A stretch of DNA of 64,000 nucleotides from Talpa occidentalis (GCF_014898055.3 NW_023604295.1:94441591-94505590); one strand, 5' to 3'. Counted from the first letter of the stretch, positions 12,065 through 24,526 are shown. Notes: a model not told the origin generated them from the letters alone. Numbers and translations are program-made.

Positions 12065-12225
12065 TGATATCTAAACCTGGTCACAGTTTAGAATACCCTG
12101 AGGCCTTAGTTAAAAGTTTAGTTCACTAGCCCTTCCCCTGAAGATTCTGATCAGCAGCCTGGGTTAGGGTCAGGAAATCCCTATGTATAATTAGTATTCT
12201 CGGGACTCCTGCTGCAACAGGTTGG
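12065..12225. mobile_element. hAT/Charlie-type MITE relic
   Basis: Words such as cctggtcacagtttagaata, aaaagtttag and gaagattctgatcagcagcc follow the order of small non-autonomous hAT elements (MER3/MER20/MER33-like, typically caaacctggctgcacatcag, then gagattctgattt). Exact family and ends are unclear. Confidence 0.4.
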
Positions 12226-12299
12226 CAGAAAATCTTCAAGGAAATCCAGAAGTCCTATGAAGGAACTGCCCTGTCAGATTCAAATAGAGCCTGACTATA

Positions 12300-12425
12300 T
12301 GTGCCCATTTTATAGAAGAGAAGACTGAGGCTCAAAGTCACAAATGAAGTAAGGGTCCACATTGAGTCATGAACCAGAGTCTTTAAATTCCAGAGTCCAT
12401 ATTTCTACCTGCTATGAGAGAGGCT
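12300..12425 (-). mobile_element. MIR SINE fragment, antisense
   Basis: The stretch cccattttatagaagagaag-actgaggctcaaagtcac is the reverse-complement MIR core (cccattttacagatgaggaa-actgaggcacagag), followed by a decayed aaccagagtct block. Confidence 0.55.
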
Positions 12426-13930
12426 GTTAGTGCAATGGGTGACTTAGGTGGTGAGGCATATATTACTTCTCAGCATGTCAGTTTTCAACAGCTCTCTGCT
12501 ACTATATGCTGTTGAAATCCAGAAATTTTATCATTAAAACCATTAAGTACCTACACAGATGGTCCAGACCATGCCTAAGGGTCAAGTTCCCGGGATTTGT
12601 GAAAGTTCTTTTCTATCTTCAGACTATTCTTCCAAACATCTACAGGATTTCCACATGATTGGAATAACAAGAAGTCCAAAAGATTGACATATGTAAATGT
12701 TTCATCCAGAGATTTCTTATGTCTAATGTAGTACTCCTCACATCAATTATCTGGTTTTGTGGTTTTTTTTTTTTTTAATAGAAATTTCATAGAAGCAAAA
12801 GTGCAGTGATTGAACATGGAATGACTATCCTAGGGCCTAGAGTCCAACCCCTCTTCCCACCTTTACCTCCCCCTACATAGTACCCAATGGTGTTCCTCTT
12901 ACTCCCCAGGAGTCATGGGGCTCCACAGAAAACAGCTGAAAAGCCAAAATCTGAAGTTCTCCTTCCAATAACAAAAAAGCAGACACTGACAAAATGCTTG
13001 AGAAAATGAAATTTTTCCAAAAGAGTGAAGCATAACAGATGATAGAACTCTGTTAACTTGACTACTTTGCTAGGAATGGACATGGTCTGATCATTGAAGA
13101 CATTAGATTCTCGGAGACTGGTGTTCTGCCTTCTATTATGTGTTCCACTGTTGGCCTCCTTCAGCAGCAGGGCCAGCCTTGGGGCTCCCTGATTACAGCA
13201 GCATGACCCTCCACAAGTTCAACCTCCTGGCTTATCACCCAGGCCAGGAGGCAATGCTGCCATGTAGATGAGACCCCATTTGTCAAATTAAATGCACTTC
13301 CTGGGTGCTGGCTATGATAGCTGCCATAGTTGTGCAGAGAGAATCTAGAATTGATGTTTCAGGCCAAGTAAGCCTTGGTATTGACTGTGAATATGCTGTT
13401 AGCACTAGTTTCCTGCTTTCTAGTCCTGAAAGGATCCAGGTCATTAGTCATCTATGGAGTATTATTTGGTTGCTAAATAAAAATTAATGAAACAAATCCA
13501 ATTTTATAGACATTTGAGCTGATGAATCTCTTAGAGGTTTCTTTGTCCTATTTGTTCATAGGAATCAGCATCAATCATATGCACTAGTCAGGGCAATGTT
13601 GTAACTGTACAGTGAGGACTGAGCCAACCACAGTACAAAGTGAAAGCACATTTCCTGATGGATGGGGATAACTTTCATTTGTACCCAAAAAGATTACCGT
13701 AGGTGTAAATGCACCCACTTCCTGGGCCAAAGGGCCAACCCAACCTACTTACTTCACAGCAAGAGGCTCCAACTTTAATGCCTGGAAGTGAGTGTGACCA
13801 TACCCAAGAGTGACCATTCACTCCCCAACTGCCCTTATTTCCTCTAAGATATTACCTATGCTTCATATCTTATTTAAATAAAAGTCCTAAAAGTAACATG
13901 GAAAAGTAGAAATCATATAACTTTTGGCCT
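12426..13930. other. Unique non-coding stretch
   Basis: No gene or firm repeat. There is a T-run at about 12,762-12,776. The most open ORF (13,305-13,487, 60 codons) shows no domain. Confidence 0.4.
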
Positions 13931-13934
13931 TGGA

Positions 13935-14100
13935 TTGTCCTAGATTTTAAGCAAGTTCCTTAGGATGTCTGAAATTTGATTACCTCAGCTGAAAATTGGG
14001 AATCATAAATAGATATTTTGAAGATTAATATAGGGATTAAATGAAATATCTATGTATGGCAGCAACCACATAGAAAGCTGCCAAGAGAGTAAAATAAAAA
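13935..14100 (+). mobile_element. MIR SINE fragment
   Basis: The order aagcaagttccttagg, tacctcagctgaaaattggg and aatagggattaaatgaaata resembles the MIR core and 3' part (caagttacttaacctctc, cctcagtttcctcatctgta, gaggattaaatgagttaa). Diverged. Confidence 0.5.
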
Positions 14101-14834
14101 AATAGTACTATTTGAGTAAAGAGCAAACAAACAAATCCTTTCCATCTTCCCCAAGTCATCTCTTCTGTGATCTCATATTGAAGGAAGATAAAATCTCTTC
14201 TGATTAATGAATGTTCTCACTAATACCTAGACAAGTGGATCTCAGATTCAGACACACATAACACACTTGGGTTCATTCATCTGGCGTAAGGCTGAGGTAA
14301 TAAGATATTTTTAACAAGCACCCAAAGTGTTTCAATATGTACTCGGGTTGAGAATTAATCACTTAAATGACTTAAAGTTTCCTATCAATTTTCTTTATTC
14401 AAGATTCACTGCATTCTGTAGTATACTAGTAAAACAGCCTTACTGATGATCAAATCTGGCATTGTCATTTCTGTATTTAAAAAGTCTACATTAATTTTCT
14501 TTGCCTGTTGCAAAGATGGCAAATATACTTCTCCTCTATACCAATTCCATTAAGTTGGTGATGGCTCCTACAGCCAGACATAGGGAAGGATTCCACAAGT
14601 TGGCTTGGGCTCAGCAGGAAAGAATACCATTGATGGCAGATTGCAGACATCTGCCATGAAACCAGAAAAGGGGGAGTTCCGGGATTTGCCATTCCAGGCA
14701 TGTGGAATAAAGCTAAAACTCTTAACACGACACAGAAAATCTTGAACAGATCATTTCTCTAACTGCATTTCCTTCCTATGAAACAATAAGCTATGTCCAT
14801 AATTAATTTCTTATTTTCTTATTTTTCCTTCCAA
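14101..14834. other. Unique non-coding stretch
   Basis: Nothing recognised. An antisense ORF of 80 codons at 14,486-14,728 has no domain signature. Confidence 0.4.
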
Positions 14835-15260
14835 GCATGAATCCTTAACTCTCCAACTTTGCTCATGCTATTCCTTTGCTAAAAATGGCCTTATTCTCCC
14901 TTCGCCCTCACATCCCCCAAAACCTTCTTCAAGATTCAGGCTGAATGTCACCTTTTCTGGGAGAATTCCTATAGCTGCGCCAGATATAATTAGTCTCTCT
15001 CCACATCTATGACTGCAAAGCATCTTCCCCTGTCTTTATAACCAACTTTGTCATAATACCATATGGTAATTTTACTCTATGTTTATGTATTCAAATCTCC
15101 TAATACAGGAGCATCGATAATGCTCAGGAAATGTTTTGAATGAATGCATGAACACTTTGGGCTGACATAGTATCACATACTCATCTTTGTTTCCCAGTGC
15201 CCAGTTACTGACACATAGTAGGCATTTCAGGACTTTGCTGAGCGACTGAGTCTGTGTCAG
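14835..15260 (+). mobile_element. L2 LINE 3'-region fragment
   Basis: The wording ttcttcaagattcaggctga, atgtcaccttttctgggaga and ccctgtctttataacc, with terminal tttgtttcccagtgcccagt and gacacatagtaggcattt, follows the L2 3' untranslated region to its end. About 40 bp near 15,110-15,150 interrupts the usual order. Confidence 0.5.
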
Positions 15261-16655
15261 CAGGCTCTGTGTCACCCATATGGTACAGTGATCTGGGCTC
15301 ATTCTGAGTCACAAATCACAATCTGCCAGAGAACTTCCATCTGGAGAGATTACTCCCCACAGCAGCTTTTCCTTTCAGTCTTTAGGCCTGTTTTGTTCCT
15401 TATTCAACAGGAAATAATTGAATGCTAGCACTGACTCAAAAATAACTTGGGAAGCTATAAAAATTGTAAAAGGTCTATTAGTAATATTGCGCAGGATGCT
15501 TTATGGCCACCCTGTAGAGCAACGTGCACCAAGCCCCCAGGGTTTCTTTATGAATGTCTACTGCACACACTTCTTATCCACGTGGCCAGGGCAGCATACC
15601 CGTCCTCTGTGACCCTCTTGTGTGCAAATCAGCCTCCCTGCCTGCTCAGTGCAGCAGAAAGTCCTTCTGTGGTCTACATGTGGAGGAAAGGCAAACGCTC
15701 AGGGCACACTCAGGTCTAGCCGTCATCAGGGTGGTGTGGAAGAGGTATTACCACTGTCCTTTTTCACTCCACCCCACCTGCTACATTAGCACTGTACTAT
15801 TAACAGAAGATGAAATTCTGCCCCCAAAGAGTTCTTTCATAAGTATGACAAGGTTGAGATGCACAAGGAGTTAATCTTTCTTGATTCTGAGTGGTTTACT
15901 CATTTAAATCAGCATCGCTGCAGAGCAGAAACTATTTTGGCTCTATGCATAAGTGGAATATCTAATATAGAATTACATTATAATGAAATATGCATTAATG
16001 CAAGCCTCATAAAGTGCTTTTCATGTTCTGCGGGCATCCTAAAGTTTAAAATGCATGTAATCTTATTTTAGTTGCTGCTCAAATGATGATACGTCAGGTT
16101 AATATGCTTAATTAAAAGTCACAGTTGAAGCATTCAAAGGGATAGTTAATTTACTATTGACATTTGCCTTAACACAGTTAAGCATTGTGGAAACAAGACA
16201 ATGGGACATGTCACTCCTGCTAGGAACAGAAGGAAGATATTTTATGATTTTTCAGGAAGCAGCATGTGTTTAATACCCAAGAAAACGCAACTAACCAATC
16301 CCTAAAATATTTGCCACTTATAATAAATTTTTGCTTAAAGAGACTTTCAAAATAATACCCAAACCACTGAATTGTCTACTTTTAAATGAAGATTAATGAG
16401 AAAGAGTAGTTCAAAGAACCATTTAGACCACAATTCAGGTCTGATTAGTTGACTGGTGGACACATTCCTTAGAAAGGGATGAACACTCTCCTTTAAACTT
16501 CTGATTAGCTGGCTTTCCAGATGCTAAAAGCGAGAGTTGAAGCTAATGAAGTTCACTTCCTACCACTTGTCACTGAATTTAAAATTAAATGACTGAGTCC
16601 TTTCCATTCACAAAAGTCCTGATCACACATTTATAAAGCTTTATCCTTTTGTTCT
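15261..16655. other. Unique non-coding stretch
   Basis: Three overlapping sense ORFs (64-106 codons, 15,418-15,874) come from a slightly G+C-richer patch. None has a recognisable domain, and their mutual overlap in different frames argues against coding. No repeat called. Confidence 0.35.
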
Positions 16656-16659
16656 CCAG

Positions 16660-17335
16660 CCCTAAATTCCAGCCTGTTTAAAATGCAGTTCCGACAGTCC
16701 TCTCATGTCTGTTCCTGCGTCCCATTGTTCAGGTGGTGGATCCGGTGGCACAGCCTGTACCTCATCCCACTCTCTTCTCTGGCCAGGCTTGAGGTCTGGC
16801 CAGGCCAAAATTCCATGCTCCCCGAATTGTGCCTCCAGAATTTTTTTTTCCAAATATTTCAAAGACTCTCAAGATTTCCTCCTAATTATTCGACCTCCTG
16901 TATCTTGGAGGGGGGTTGGGAAACAGGCCAACAAAGTCAGGCCTGCGGTGGGATACAGGTGCAGAAGAAATCTGCGTGCAGGAAGACTGAGCTCCTGTCC
17001 CTCTCGTGCCATGGACAAAGGGCTCCTTGTGCTACTTGGCTGGGTGGGACCCTGTAGCAGAAGAGATAGGCACATGCAAAAGGGGGAACTGCTGATCAGA
17101 GGGACAAATGTATGAAACAGAAATCAGAGCTCCCTCTCCCCAGGTGAAGAGGGTGTCTCAGCCAGCCCCAAGCACTGCCAGGCAATGGAAATGGTGGGTG
17201 GGTCAATGTGGCCACCGGGGTATTGCACTTGAGGCAGAGGTGTGGCGCTCAGCTGCCACACGTGCTTGGAGGAGTCCCCAGGCAGGCAGCTCATCAGTAT
17301 TACACCCCACCCCGCAGGCTCTGAGACCTTGATGA
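16660..17335. other. G+C-richer unassigned block with overlapping ORFs
   Basis: Sense ORFs of 124 codons (16,683-17,057) and 136 codons (16,705-17,115) overlap in different frames, with antisense ORFs on top. Higher G+C lowers the stop-codon rate and explains this. There is no start context, domain or splice evidence. It could be a degraded LTR or just a local compositional island. Confidence 0.3.
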
Positions 17336-17538
17336 CAAATCAAATTGTTTTTCTAATCAATGATTTCAATGTCTATGTTCATAGTGCTCCACTGCTAACA
17401 CAGAGGAGAGTTTCCTTTACAGGTTCTACACATTTATTTAATTATGGTCACTTTGTTACTCCTGTTCTGCCCTGGTCTTAGGTTCTCACCTTTTTGTTTT
17501 GATTCACTCATCAACTTCCCTAATGCCACCTCTTCTCT

Positions 17539-17540
<2 letters not shown>

Positions 17541-17584
<44 letters not shown>
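17541..17584. repeat. (AC)22 microsatellite
   Basis: A perfect AC dinucleotide run of 44 bp. Length and purity predict high polymorphism. Confidence 0.95.
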
Positions 17585-17586
<2 letters not shown>

Positions 17587-18400
17587 CTTCAAGGGACAAT
17601 AAATTACTGTATCTGCCCTAAGTAGGGATACCGCAGGATTGACTGAGCAGTACAGTGCTCTATGTAGTTTGAGCTAAGGCTCTGAAACAACCCCTTGTAT
17701 TTATGTGGTGAGATTCTTGAAAGTCAAATATTTGCCTTCCTGATGCTTTAGAACCATATGCAAAGGTCAAGCCGAGTGGAAAGTTCGGATTCTTCATTGG
17801 GCAACATATATTTTTAGGACTCTTTGACAAGATCATAAAATGCATTAAATGTGGCCAAAGTTAATAGCAGAATATTAAAGAGCAGGAAACACGCAGTTTG
17901 GGGACAGGCAAGAACAGCATTACCAGAAGGGAAAAGCCCAGGCACTGTTGGAGCCAACCTTGGGGTCCATAACAAATAGGGTGGAGGTGAAATGGATCAA
18001 GCTGCCAACTTAAATCCCTTCCAACAACCAAAGATTAACAAGCAAGAGAAACAGGAGAGGCCCATGTACAAAAGTGTGGCAGCCAAATTACCACCAGCAT
18101 TTAGAGTGACAAAATTACTTCCAGGTGGCGAGTAGGAAGTTGTGATAAAGGAGATCACAGGGAAGTGCCTTTGAATACTGTGTAGGCTTTAGAAGGAGGA
18201 CAGGGAATATGTCAAACACGATCAGGGTAGCTCAAGTCCAGTGTTCCATTAAGATAGTGGGAAAAGATCACCTGCTTCTCTCTGGTTCATTGTTGCTGTG
18301 TTTTAAGCTACTCACAATACTGGAACCATCTTTGAGATCATCAAAAATCTTAACACTAAATGGATTATAAACTACTTTCTATGTTTTCAATTACTAGAGT
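17585..18400. other. Unique non-coding stretch
   Basis: No gene, RNA gene or clear repeat seen between the AC microsatellite and the repeat nest that starts at 18.4 kb. Confidence 0.4.
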
Positions 18401-18403
18401 TTA

Positions 18404-18641
18404 TTTTTTAAAACAGATTTATATTGACAGAAATTGGAGCAGAAAGTAGTCCCATATAGCCAATCTCCCTCTGCAGAGTTTCCCCTGTTGTTAACATTCT
18501 GCCTTAAATTGGTACCTTTGTTACAATTGGTGAGCCAATATTGATACATAATTATTCACTACATTTGTAGTTTACATTTTGGCGCTCCCTATCTAGTATG
18601 GAATCTGACATATATAATGATAGGTATTCACCATTAGAGTC
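18404..18641 (-). mobile_element. Old LINE-1 3'-UTR fragment, antisense, host of a Tigger element
   Basis: Phrases such as agtcccatatagccaatctc, cccctgttgttaacattctg, caatattgatacataattat, tagtttacatttt and ggtattcaccattagagt follow the order of ancient L1 3'-UTRs read in reverse. The fragment stops exactly where the Tigger-like element begins, indicating insertion into it. Confidence 0.55.
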
Positions 18642-18933
18642 CAGGTATAACTCATTGTACTGTGCTTTACTTTATGGTTTTGTAGATAATTATATTTTTC
18701 ACTTCACCAGCAAAAAGATTAACTTGCTAGAGATGATGGTTAGCATTTTTAGCAATAAAGTATTTTTAAATTAAGGTATGTACATTGTTTAGGCATAATG
18801 CCCTGGTACACTTAATAGATATCATTTTTACATGCATTCAGAAACCAAGAAATTGTGTGACTTCCTTTATTGTGATATTTTCTTTATTGCAATGGTCTCA
18901 AGTGGAACCCATGATATCTTAGAGGTATGCCTG
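18642..18933 (+). mobile_element. Internally deleted Tigger (Tc1/mariner-type) element, both ends present
   Basis: The 5' end caggtataactcattgtact and the reverse complement of the 3' end (caggcatacctctaagatat) are matching terminal repeats (10 of the first 12 bases). Inside, tgctttactttatggttttg joins at about 18,702 directly to the 3' region ccagcaaaaagatt, gatggttagcatttttagc, aataaagtatttttaaatta and tgtgacttcctttattgtga. The transposase region is absent, so this is a roughly 292-bp non-autonomous derivative. The expected TA target duplication is no longer visible. Confidence 0.75.
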
Positions 18934-18947
18934 CTTCATACATACTA

Positions 18948-18970
18948 GTTGTTGTTGTTGTTGTTGTTGT
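18948..18970. repeat. (GTT)n microsatellite
   Basis: About seven GTT units just upstream of the 5' end of the LINE-1. It runs into TTTTTAAAGAG, a sequence that resembles an L1 endonuclease cleavage context. Confidence 0.85.
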
Positions 18971-19020
18971 TTTTAAAGAGAACTTAGATTTCAATTTCCA
19001 GATATCTATTTATTCTCCAT

Positions 19021-22000
19021 TACAAGACAAACATCAACAGATACACCAAGATTGAAATCATACCAACCATCTTATCTGACCATGAAGGCATCAAACTAGA
19101 AATAAACCATAAAGAGAAGGCAAGGTATTCTCCTACCTCGTGGAGATTGAAACCCACACTACTGGAAGTCCACTGGACTAACGAGGAGATAAAAGAAGAA
19201 ATTAAAAAATTCTTTGAACTGAATGACAAGGAGGACACCAATTTCCTAAATGTATGGGATGCAGCAAAAGCAGTAATAAGAGGAAAATATATAGCAATAG
19301 ATGCTCACATCAAGAAACAAGAAAGAACTCAAAGAAACAACCTAATCTCGAAACTCAAAGATCTAGAAAAAGAACAACAAAAAAGCCCCAAAACCAGTAG
19401 AAGAAAAGAAATAATAAAAACCAAAGCAGAAATAAATGAAATCGAAACTAAAAAAACAATCCAAAAGATCAATGAAACCAAGAGCTGGTTCTTCGAAAAA
19501 ATAAATAAAATAGATAAACCCCTTGCCAGGCTCACAAGGGCAAAAAGGGAGAAAGCACAAATAAATAGGATAATAAATGAAAGAGGAGAAATCACAACGG
19601 ACACAGCAGAAATCAAAAGAATTATTAATAACTACTATGAACAGTTATATGGAAACAAGTTTAACAATCTAGAGGAGATGGACAAATTCCTACAACTCTA
19701 CAATCACCCAAAGCTAGATAAAGAAGAAATAGAACACCTAAACAGACCAATTACAATTAGCGAAATTGAAATGGTAATCAAAAACCTCCCCAAAAACAAA
19801 AGCCCAGGACCTGATGGATTTACAAATGAATTCTACCAAACATTCAGAGACGAATTAGTGCCTATCCTTCACAAACTCTTCCAAAAAATTGAGAAGGAAG
19901 GTATAATACCTAACACGTTCTACGAAGCCAACATTACACTAATACCAAAACCGAACAAGGACAACACAAAAAAAGAAAACTATAGGCCAATCTCCCTAAT
20001 GAACACTGATGCAAAAATCCTCAATAAAATTTTAGCTATCAGAATCCAACAGTGTATCCATAAGGTAATTCACCACGACCAAGTAGGATTCATTCCAGGG
20101 ACACAAGGATGGTTTAACATCTGAAAATCAATCAACGTTATCCAACACATCAACAAAAAGAAATATAAAAACCATATGATAATATCAATAGATGCTGAGA
20201 AAGCTTTTGACAAAGTGCAACTCCCATTCATGATAAAAGCCCTTGAAATTCTTGGGATACAAGGAACATACCTCAACATCATAAAGGCCATCTATGACAA
20301 GCCAACAGCCAGTATCATTCTCAATGGTGAAAAGCTGAAAGCAATTCCATTAAGATCTGGAACAAGACAAGGATGTCCACTCTCACCACTGCTTTTCAAT
20401 ATAATACTGGAAGTCCTAGCCAGAGCAATAAGACAAGAGAAAGACATCCAAGGAATCCAAATAGGAAAAGAAGAAGTCAAACTATCACTATTTGCAGATG
20501 ATATGATAATATACATAGAGAACCCCAAAAACTCCACAGAAAAACTAATTCAACTCATCAATCAGTTCAGTAAAGTGGCAGGATACAAAATCAACACGCA
20601 AAAGTCAGTAGCCTTCCTATATACAAACAATAAATCTGAAGAAGAAGAAATCAAAAAAACCATCCCTTTTCTTATTGAAACAAAAAAAATCAAATATTTG
20701 GGAATAAATCTAACAAAAGAGGTAAAGGACCTATACAAAGAAAACTATAAAACACTGTTAAAAGAAATAGAAGAAGACACAAAGAAATGGAAAGACATCC
20801 CCTGCTCATGGATTGGAAGAATAAACATTATTAAAATGGCCATCCTTCCAAAAGCAATATACAGATTCAATGCTATTCCAATCAAAATTTCAATGTCATT
20901 CTTCAAAGAAATAGAACAATTATTGATGAAATTCATATGGAATCACAAAAAACCCCGAATAGCCAAAGCTCTCCTGAAAAAAAAAGAAGGGAATGGAGGC
21001 ATCACACTCCCAGACTTCAAACTCTACTACAAAGCCACAATCATCAAAACTGCATGGTATTGGAACAAGAACAGACATACCGACCAATGGAATTGAATAG
21101 AATATCCAGAAATAAACCCACAGATTTATGGTCAACTAATCTTTGACAAAGGAGCAAAGACTATGCATTGGAGCAAAGAAAGTTTGTTCAATAAATGGTG
21201 CTGGGAAAACTGGGTCGCTACATGCAAAAGAATGAAGCTTGACCACTACCTCACACCATATACAAAAATCAACTCAAAATGGATTAAAGAACTAGACATA
21301 AGACCTGAAACCATAAAATACATAGAAGGAAATATAGGCGAAACACTACGTGATTTTCATATCAAAGACATCTTTACAGACACATCACCCAAAGCAGTGA
21401 TAGTGAAGGCTAAGATCAACAGCTGGGACTACATCAAATTAAAGAGCTTCTGCACAGCAAAAGAGACAATAACAAAAACAAAGAGAAACCCCACCAACTG
21501 GGAGAAAATTTTTGCACACAACACTAATGATAAAGGACTGATCACAAAAATCTGCAAAGAGCTGATGAGACTTAACAACAACAAAGAAAATAATCCAGTC
21601 AAAAAATGGACAGAGGAACTAAAAAGAAACTTCTCTGAAGAGGAAATGCGAATGGCCAACAGGCATATGAAAAAATGTTCAACATCACTTGCAATCAGGG
21701 AAATGCAAATCAAAACTACCATGAGATACCATCTTACACCAGTGAGAATGGCACATATTAAAAAAACTAGCAACAACAAATGTTGGCGAGGTTGTGGAGA
21801 AAAAGGAACTCTTCTGCACTGTTGGTGGGAGTGCAAACTGGTCCAACCACTATGGAGAGCTGTGTGGAGATTTCTGGACCTACTAAACATAGAGCTTCCA
21901 CAGGATCCAGCAATTCCACTCCTAGGTATTTACCCAAAGAACACAGAAACATCAATTCCAAAGAACACCTGCACCCCTATGTTTATAGCAACACTGTTTA

Positions 22001-22221
22001 CAATAGCTAAGCTATGGAAACAGCCCAAATGCCCAAAAATAGATGACTGGATTAAGAAGATGTGGTACATATATACCATGGAATATTACTCAGCATTCAA
22101 AAAAGATAAACACATGCAATTTGCAGCAACATGGATGACGCTGGAAGGGATCATGCTCAGTGAAATAAGCCAAAAAGAAAAAGAAAAATACCGGATGGTC
22201 TCACTCATAGCAGGGATCTAG
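19021..22221 (+). pseudogene. LINE-1 ORF2 (endonuclease end, reverse transcriptase, C-terminal domain), two stops
   Basis: One continuous frame of 1,067 codons, against about 1,275 in intact mammalian ORF2. The start of the frame carries the endonuclease SDH motif. Reverse transcriptase motifs include NYRPISLMN (from 19,978), [18 protein letters not shown] (from 20,188), [14 protein letters not shown] and the catalytic FADD (20,491-20,502). The C-terminal zinc-knuckle-like pattern C-x3-C-x7-H-x4-C is intact at 21,781-21,834 (CWRGC, then HCWWEC). The frame is broken by TGA at 20,122-20,124 (after QGWFNI, likely a CGA to TGA CpG transition) and TGA at 21,094-21,096 (after TDQWN). No frameshift was seen, and the natural stop is TAG at 22,219-22,221. 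With no ORF1 or promoter and two nonsense codons it is not an active element. Antisense ORFs inside it are shadows. Confidence 0.97.
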
Positions 22222-22309
22222 AAAACTTAAATAAGGGACCAGGAAAATGAATAACTATAAGAAAGTGAAAATCAAAATCAACAAAAACTATGAACCAGAG
22301 ACACTTTTT

Positions 22310-22340
22310 GGGGGGTGGGGGCGGGAGGGGAGGGATTGGG
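22310..22340 (+). repeat. G-rich polypurine tract of the LINE-1 3' UTR
   Basis: Runs of GGGGGG, GGGGG, GGG, GGGG and GGG separated by one or two bases meet the G3+N1-7 pattern for an intramolecular quadruplex. Such tracts are a known feature of mammalian L1 3' UTRs. Confidence 0.8.
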
Positions 22341-22406
22341 GTCAGAATGGGGGGATTGCAATTGTATGGGGAATATAAAAATAAAATTTATTAATTAAAA
22401 AAAAAA

Positions 22407-23671
22407 CCCATATAGGGAGGGAAAACAGATACTGCTTGTACATGCATAAGCAGTGTCCATGTAGAAAAATCACCCTGTTGACATGAATTACAAGCAGGAA
22501 GAGAACATTCAGAACTTGCCTTTTCTTAGTAAGAATAGTTTATGCAGGTTTGCAACTTTCAGTGCAACATGAATGTTTGGATTAGACTAATTAGTGCCCA
22601 GAGAATTTAGAATGATTTGGAAAAAAATGGCAATATTCCTCATAAATTACTGCATGCCCTTGAATTTTTTTCTAGATAGTCTGGAAAATCTGGCCACTTC
22701 CATATTCCCCAAAACTGTGTGAAACACTGCCCACAATTTTGAGGTGAGACTGTCCTGTTAATCCTGAGTTACAGTCACAGTATAGCCCCTGAGTATATTG
22801 AACAAGAAAGATTGTTAGAGGATATTTCTTCATCTCTGATAGGAGGCCACAAATGGAAGATGTCTGTGAAGAACTAAGAATAGAGGAGAAAAGAGCTGGA
22901 GGTGGGGGAAAGAGAAAAATACTTCTGAGTTCAAATGATAGGAAACAAGAAAAGCCCCAGGGCACAAGAAATGGAATCAATCTACTAGTAATAATAAGAG
23001 GAGATGGAAAAAGTAAAACAGACAAAAGCTATGTCCCCTTTTCCTCTTGAATTAAAACTCAAATTTGTTCCATCTGGCACTATGCTGAGAAAATTCTGCG
23101 TTTTTGCACTGACTGATCCAGTGCAGATGATTTTTTTTTCCCCTTACATTTAAGAGGAAATTTCCTTCACAATTCATTCACTCTACTCTATCCCACCCCC
23201 ACAAATCCACTTTTATAGATTTTTTTTCTTTAATTGTGGGAGGTTGTTATTTTTTAAAAGAGGAAGTTTGCCTCTTACTTGGCTTTATCACTTGCCATTT
23301 TGGGATAATTTAAACTTCCTTCCTCTTTCTTTCCTGTCTGAAAGAGCTTCTACAAGTGAGATCTAGTTGAAATTCTGAAGGAACATGTTTCCGGTTTCCC
23401 ATTGTATTCTCAGAATACTTGCAAGGGCCAATTCAAGCTTTTTCAAGTGGAATTATCCTAAGAAGACTTATTTCTGAATGTGTGTCCACTGACAGATTCA
23501 AGGAGATCATTACTGCTGAGGGAAAAAATTACTTTATTTCACCACAAGATAGATGTGTGGCCTCTGTCACCATTTGTAAGAGCTACAAGCACCAAGCAAA
23601 AGAAAATAGGCCCTACAGAGAAACACATGTGACTGTTGATTGTAAGTGCACAGAGATTTAACACCCCAGTG
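22407..23671. other. Unique non-coding stretch
   Basis: No gene supported. The antisense ORF of 117 codons (22,672-23,025) and two small sense ORFs have no domain signature. Nothing repeat-like was recognised. Confidence 0.4.
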
Positions 23672-24526
23672 ATACTATAACTATTTATTTGGTGCCTACT
23701 AAGTGCCAGAAACTGTGCTAGGTGCTAGGGGTGGGCTCCATGCACCTGTTTTCTTGCAACTTATGCTCTAACAATCTAGTGTGTGGAGGACAAGGAGGTG
23801 TTTAAATTAAATTAAGCAAATGGAATAATTACACAGTATGGCCACTCTTTGCTATGATGTAGAATAATTATAGAGAGGAGAAGCTATATTAGTCAGGGAA
23901 AGGCTTTCTGATGAAGAATGAAAAGAAGCCAAACTCACAAGGAGCTCTAAGAAAACTGTTCCAAGAAGAAAAAGACCAGCATGCGTAGAGCAAAAGCTAG
24001 TGAGAATGGAGCACTCAGGACCTGGAGAGAAGACAACGGATGTAGAATTATGGCACATGAGCGAGGCATCCATCAAAGGATTTTAGGCAAGGGAATCATG
24101 GATTCTAATTGACTTTTGTACAAATCACTCAGTTGTGCCATGGAGAATTGTAGGAAACTGAGCATGGCATCTGGGAGTCATATTAGGAAGCTATTGCATT
24201 AGTGCAAGCAAGAGAGAAGGGTGGCCTGGACATAGGGAACTGTGAAAACTTACGTGGAAGTCAAATCACAGGACTGTTATTAATTTGGCATGGGGTAAAG
24301 GGTCAGGGGAAATGAGAAATCAAGAATAACTCCCAAATTTTAATTCAAAAGAGACATGTGCATGGTTTACAGAGCTAGAAGGACTAGATGGGGACAAGGA
24401 GGACTTAAGAATTCAGTTTTAGATACTCTTGTTTTGAGATTGCTGAATAAAAATGGTGAGTAGTCAGTTAGATAAATGAAGTTAGAGCTCATATATATGA
24501 GATCCATATGTGTGATCTATAATTTT

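Larger units (their letters stand above)
19017..22406 (+). mobile_element. 5'-truncated LINE-1 retrotransposon
   Basis: Starts within the end of the ORF2 endonuclease domain (frame reads [10 protein letters not shown], then [10 protein letters not shown]) and runs through reverse transcriptase, C-terminal domain and a 3' UTR. The 3' UTR has a G-rich polypurine tract (22,310-22,335), AATAAAATTTATTAATT and a 10-bp A tail ending at 22,406. The 5' UTR, ORF1 and about the first 200 codons of ORF2 are missing, as is usual for incomplete target-primed reverse transcription. I could not find a convincing target-site duplication. Low decay (two stops, no frameshift over about 3.2 kb) suggests one of the younger insertions in the window. 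Confidence 0.97.

Noticed and set aside
16683..17115. Overlapping ORFs of 124 and 136 codons as a gene
   Set aside because: Two frames are open at once along with the antisense, which is a compositional effect. No family resemblance.
19329..21961. Antisense ORFs (up to 153 codons) inside the LINE-1
   Set aside because: Shadows of the A-rich ORF2 coding strand.
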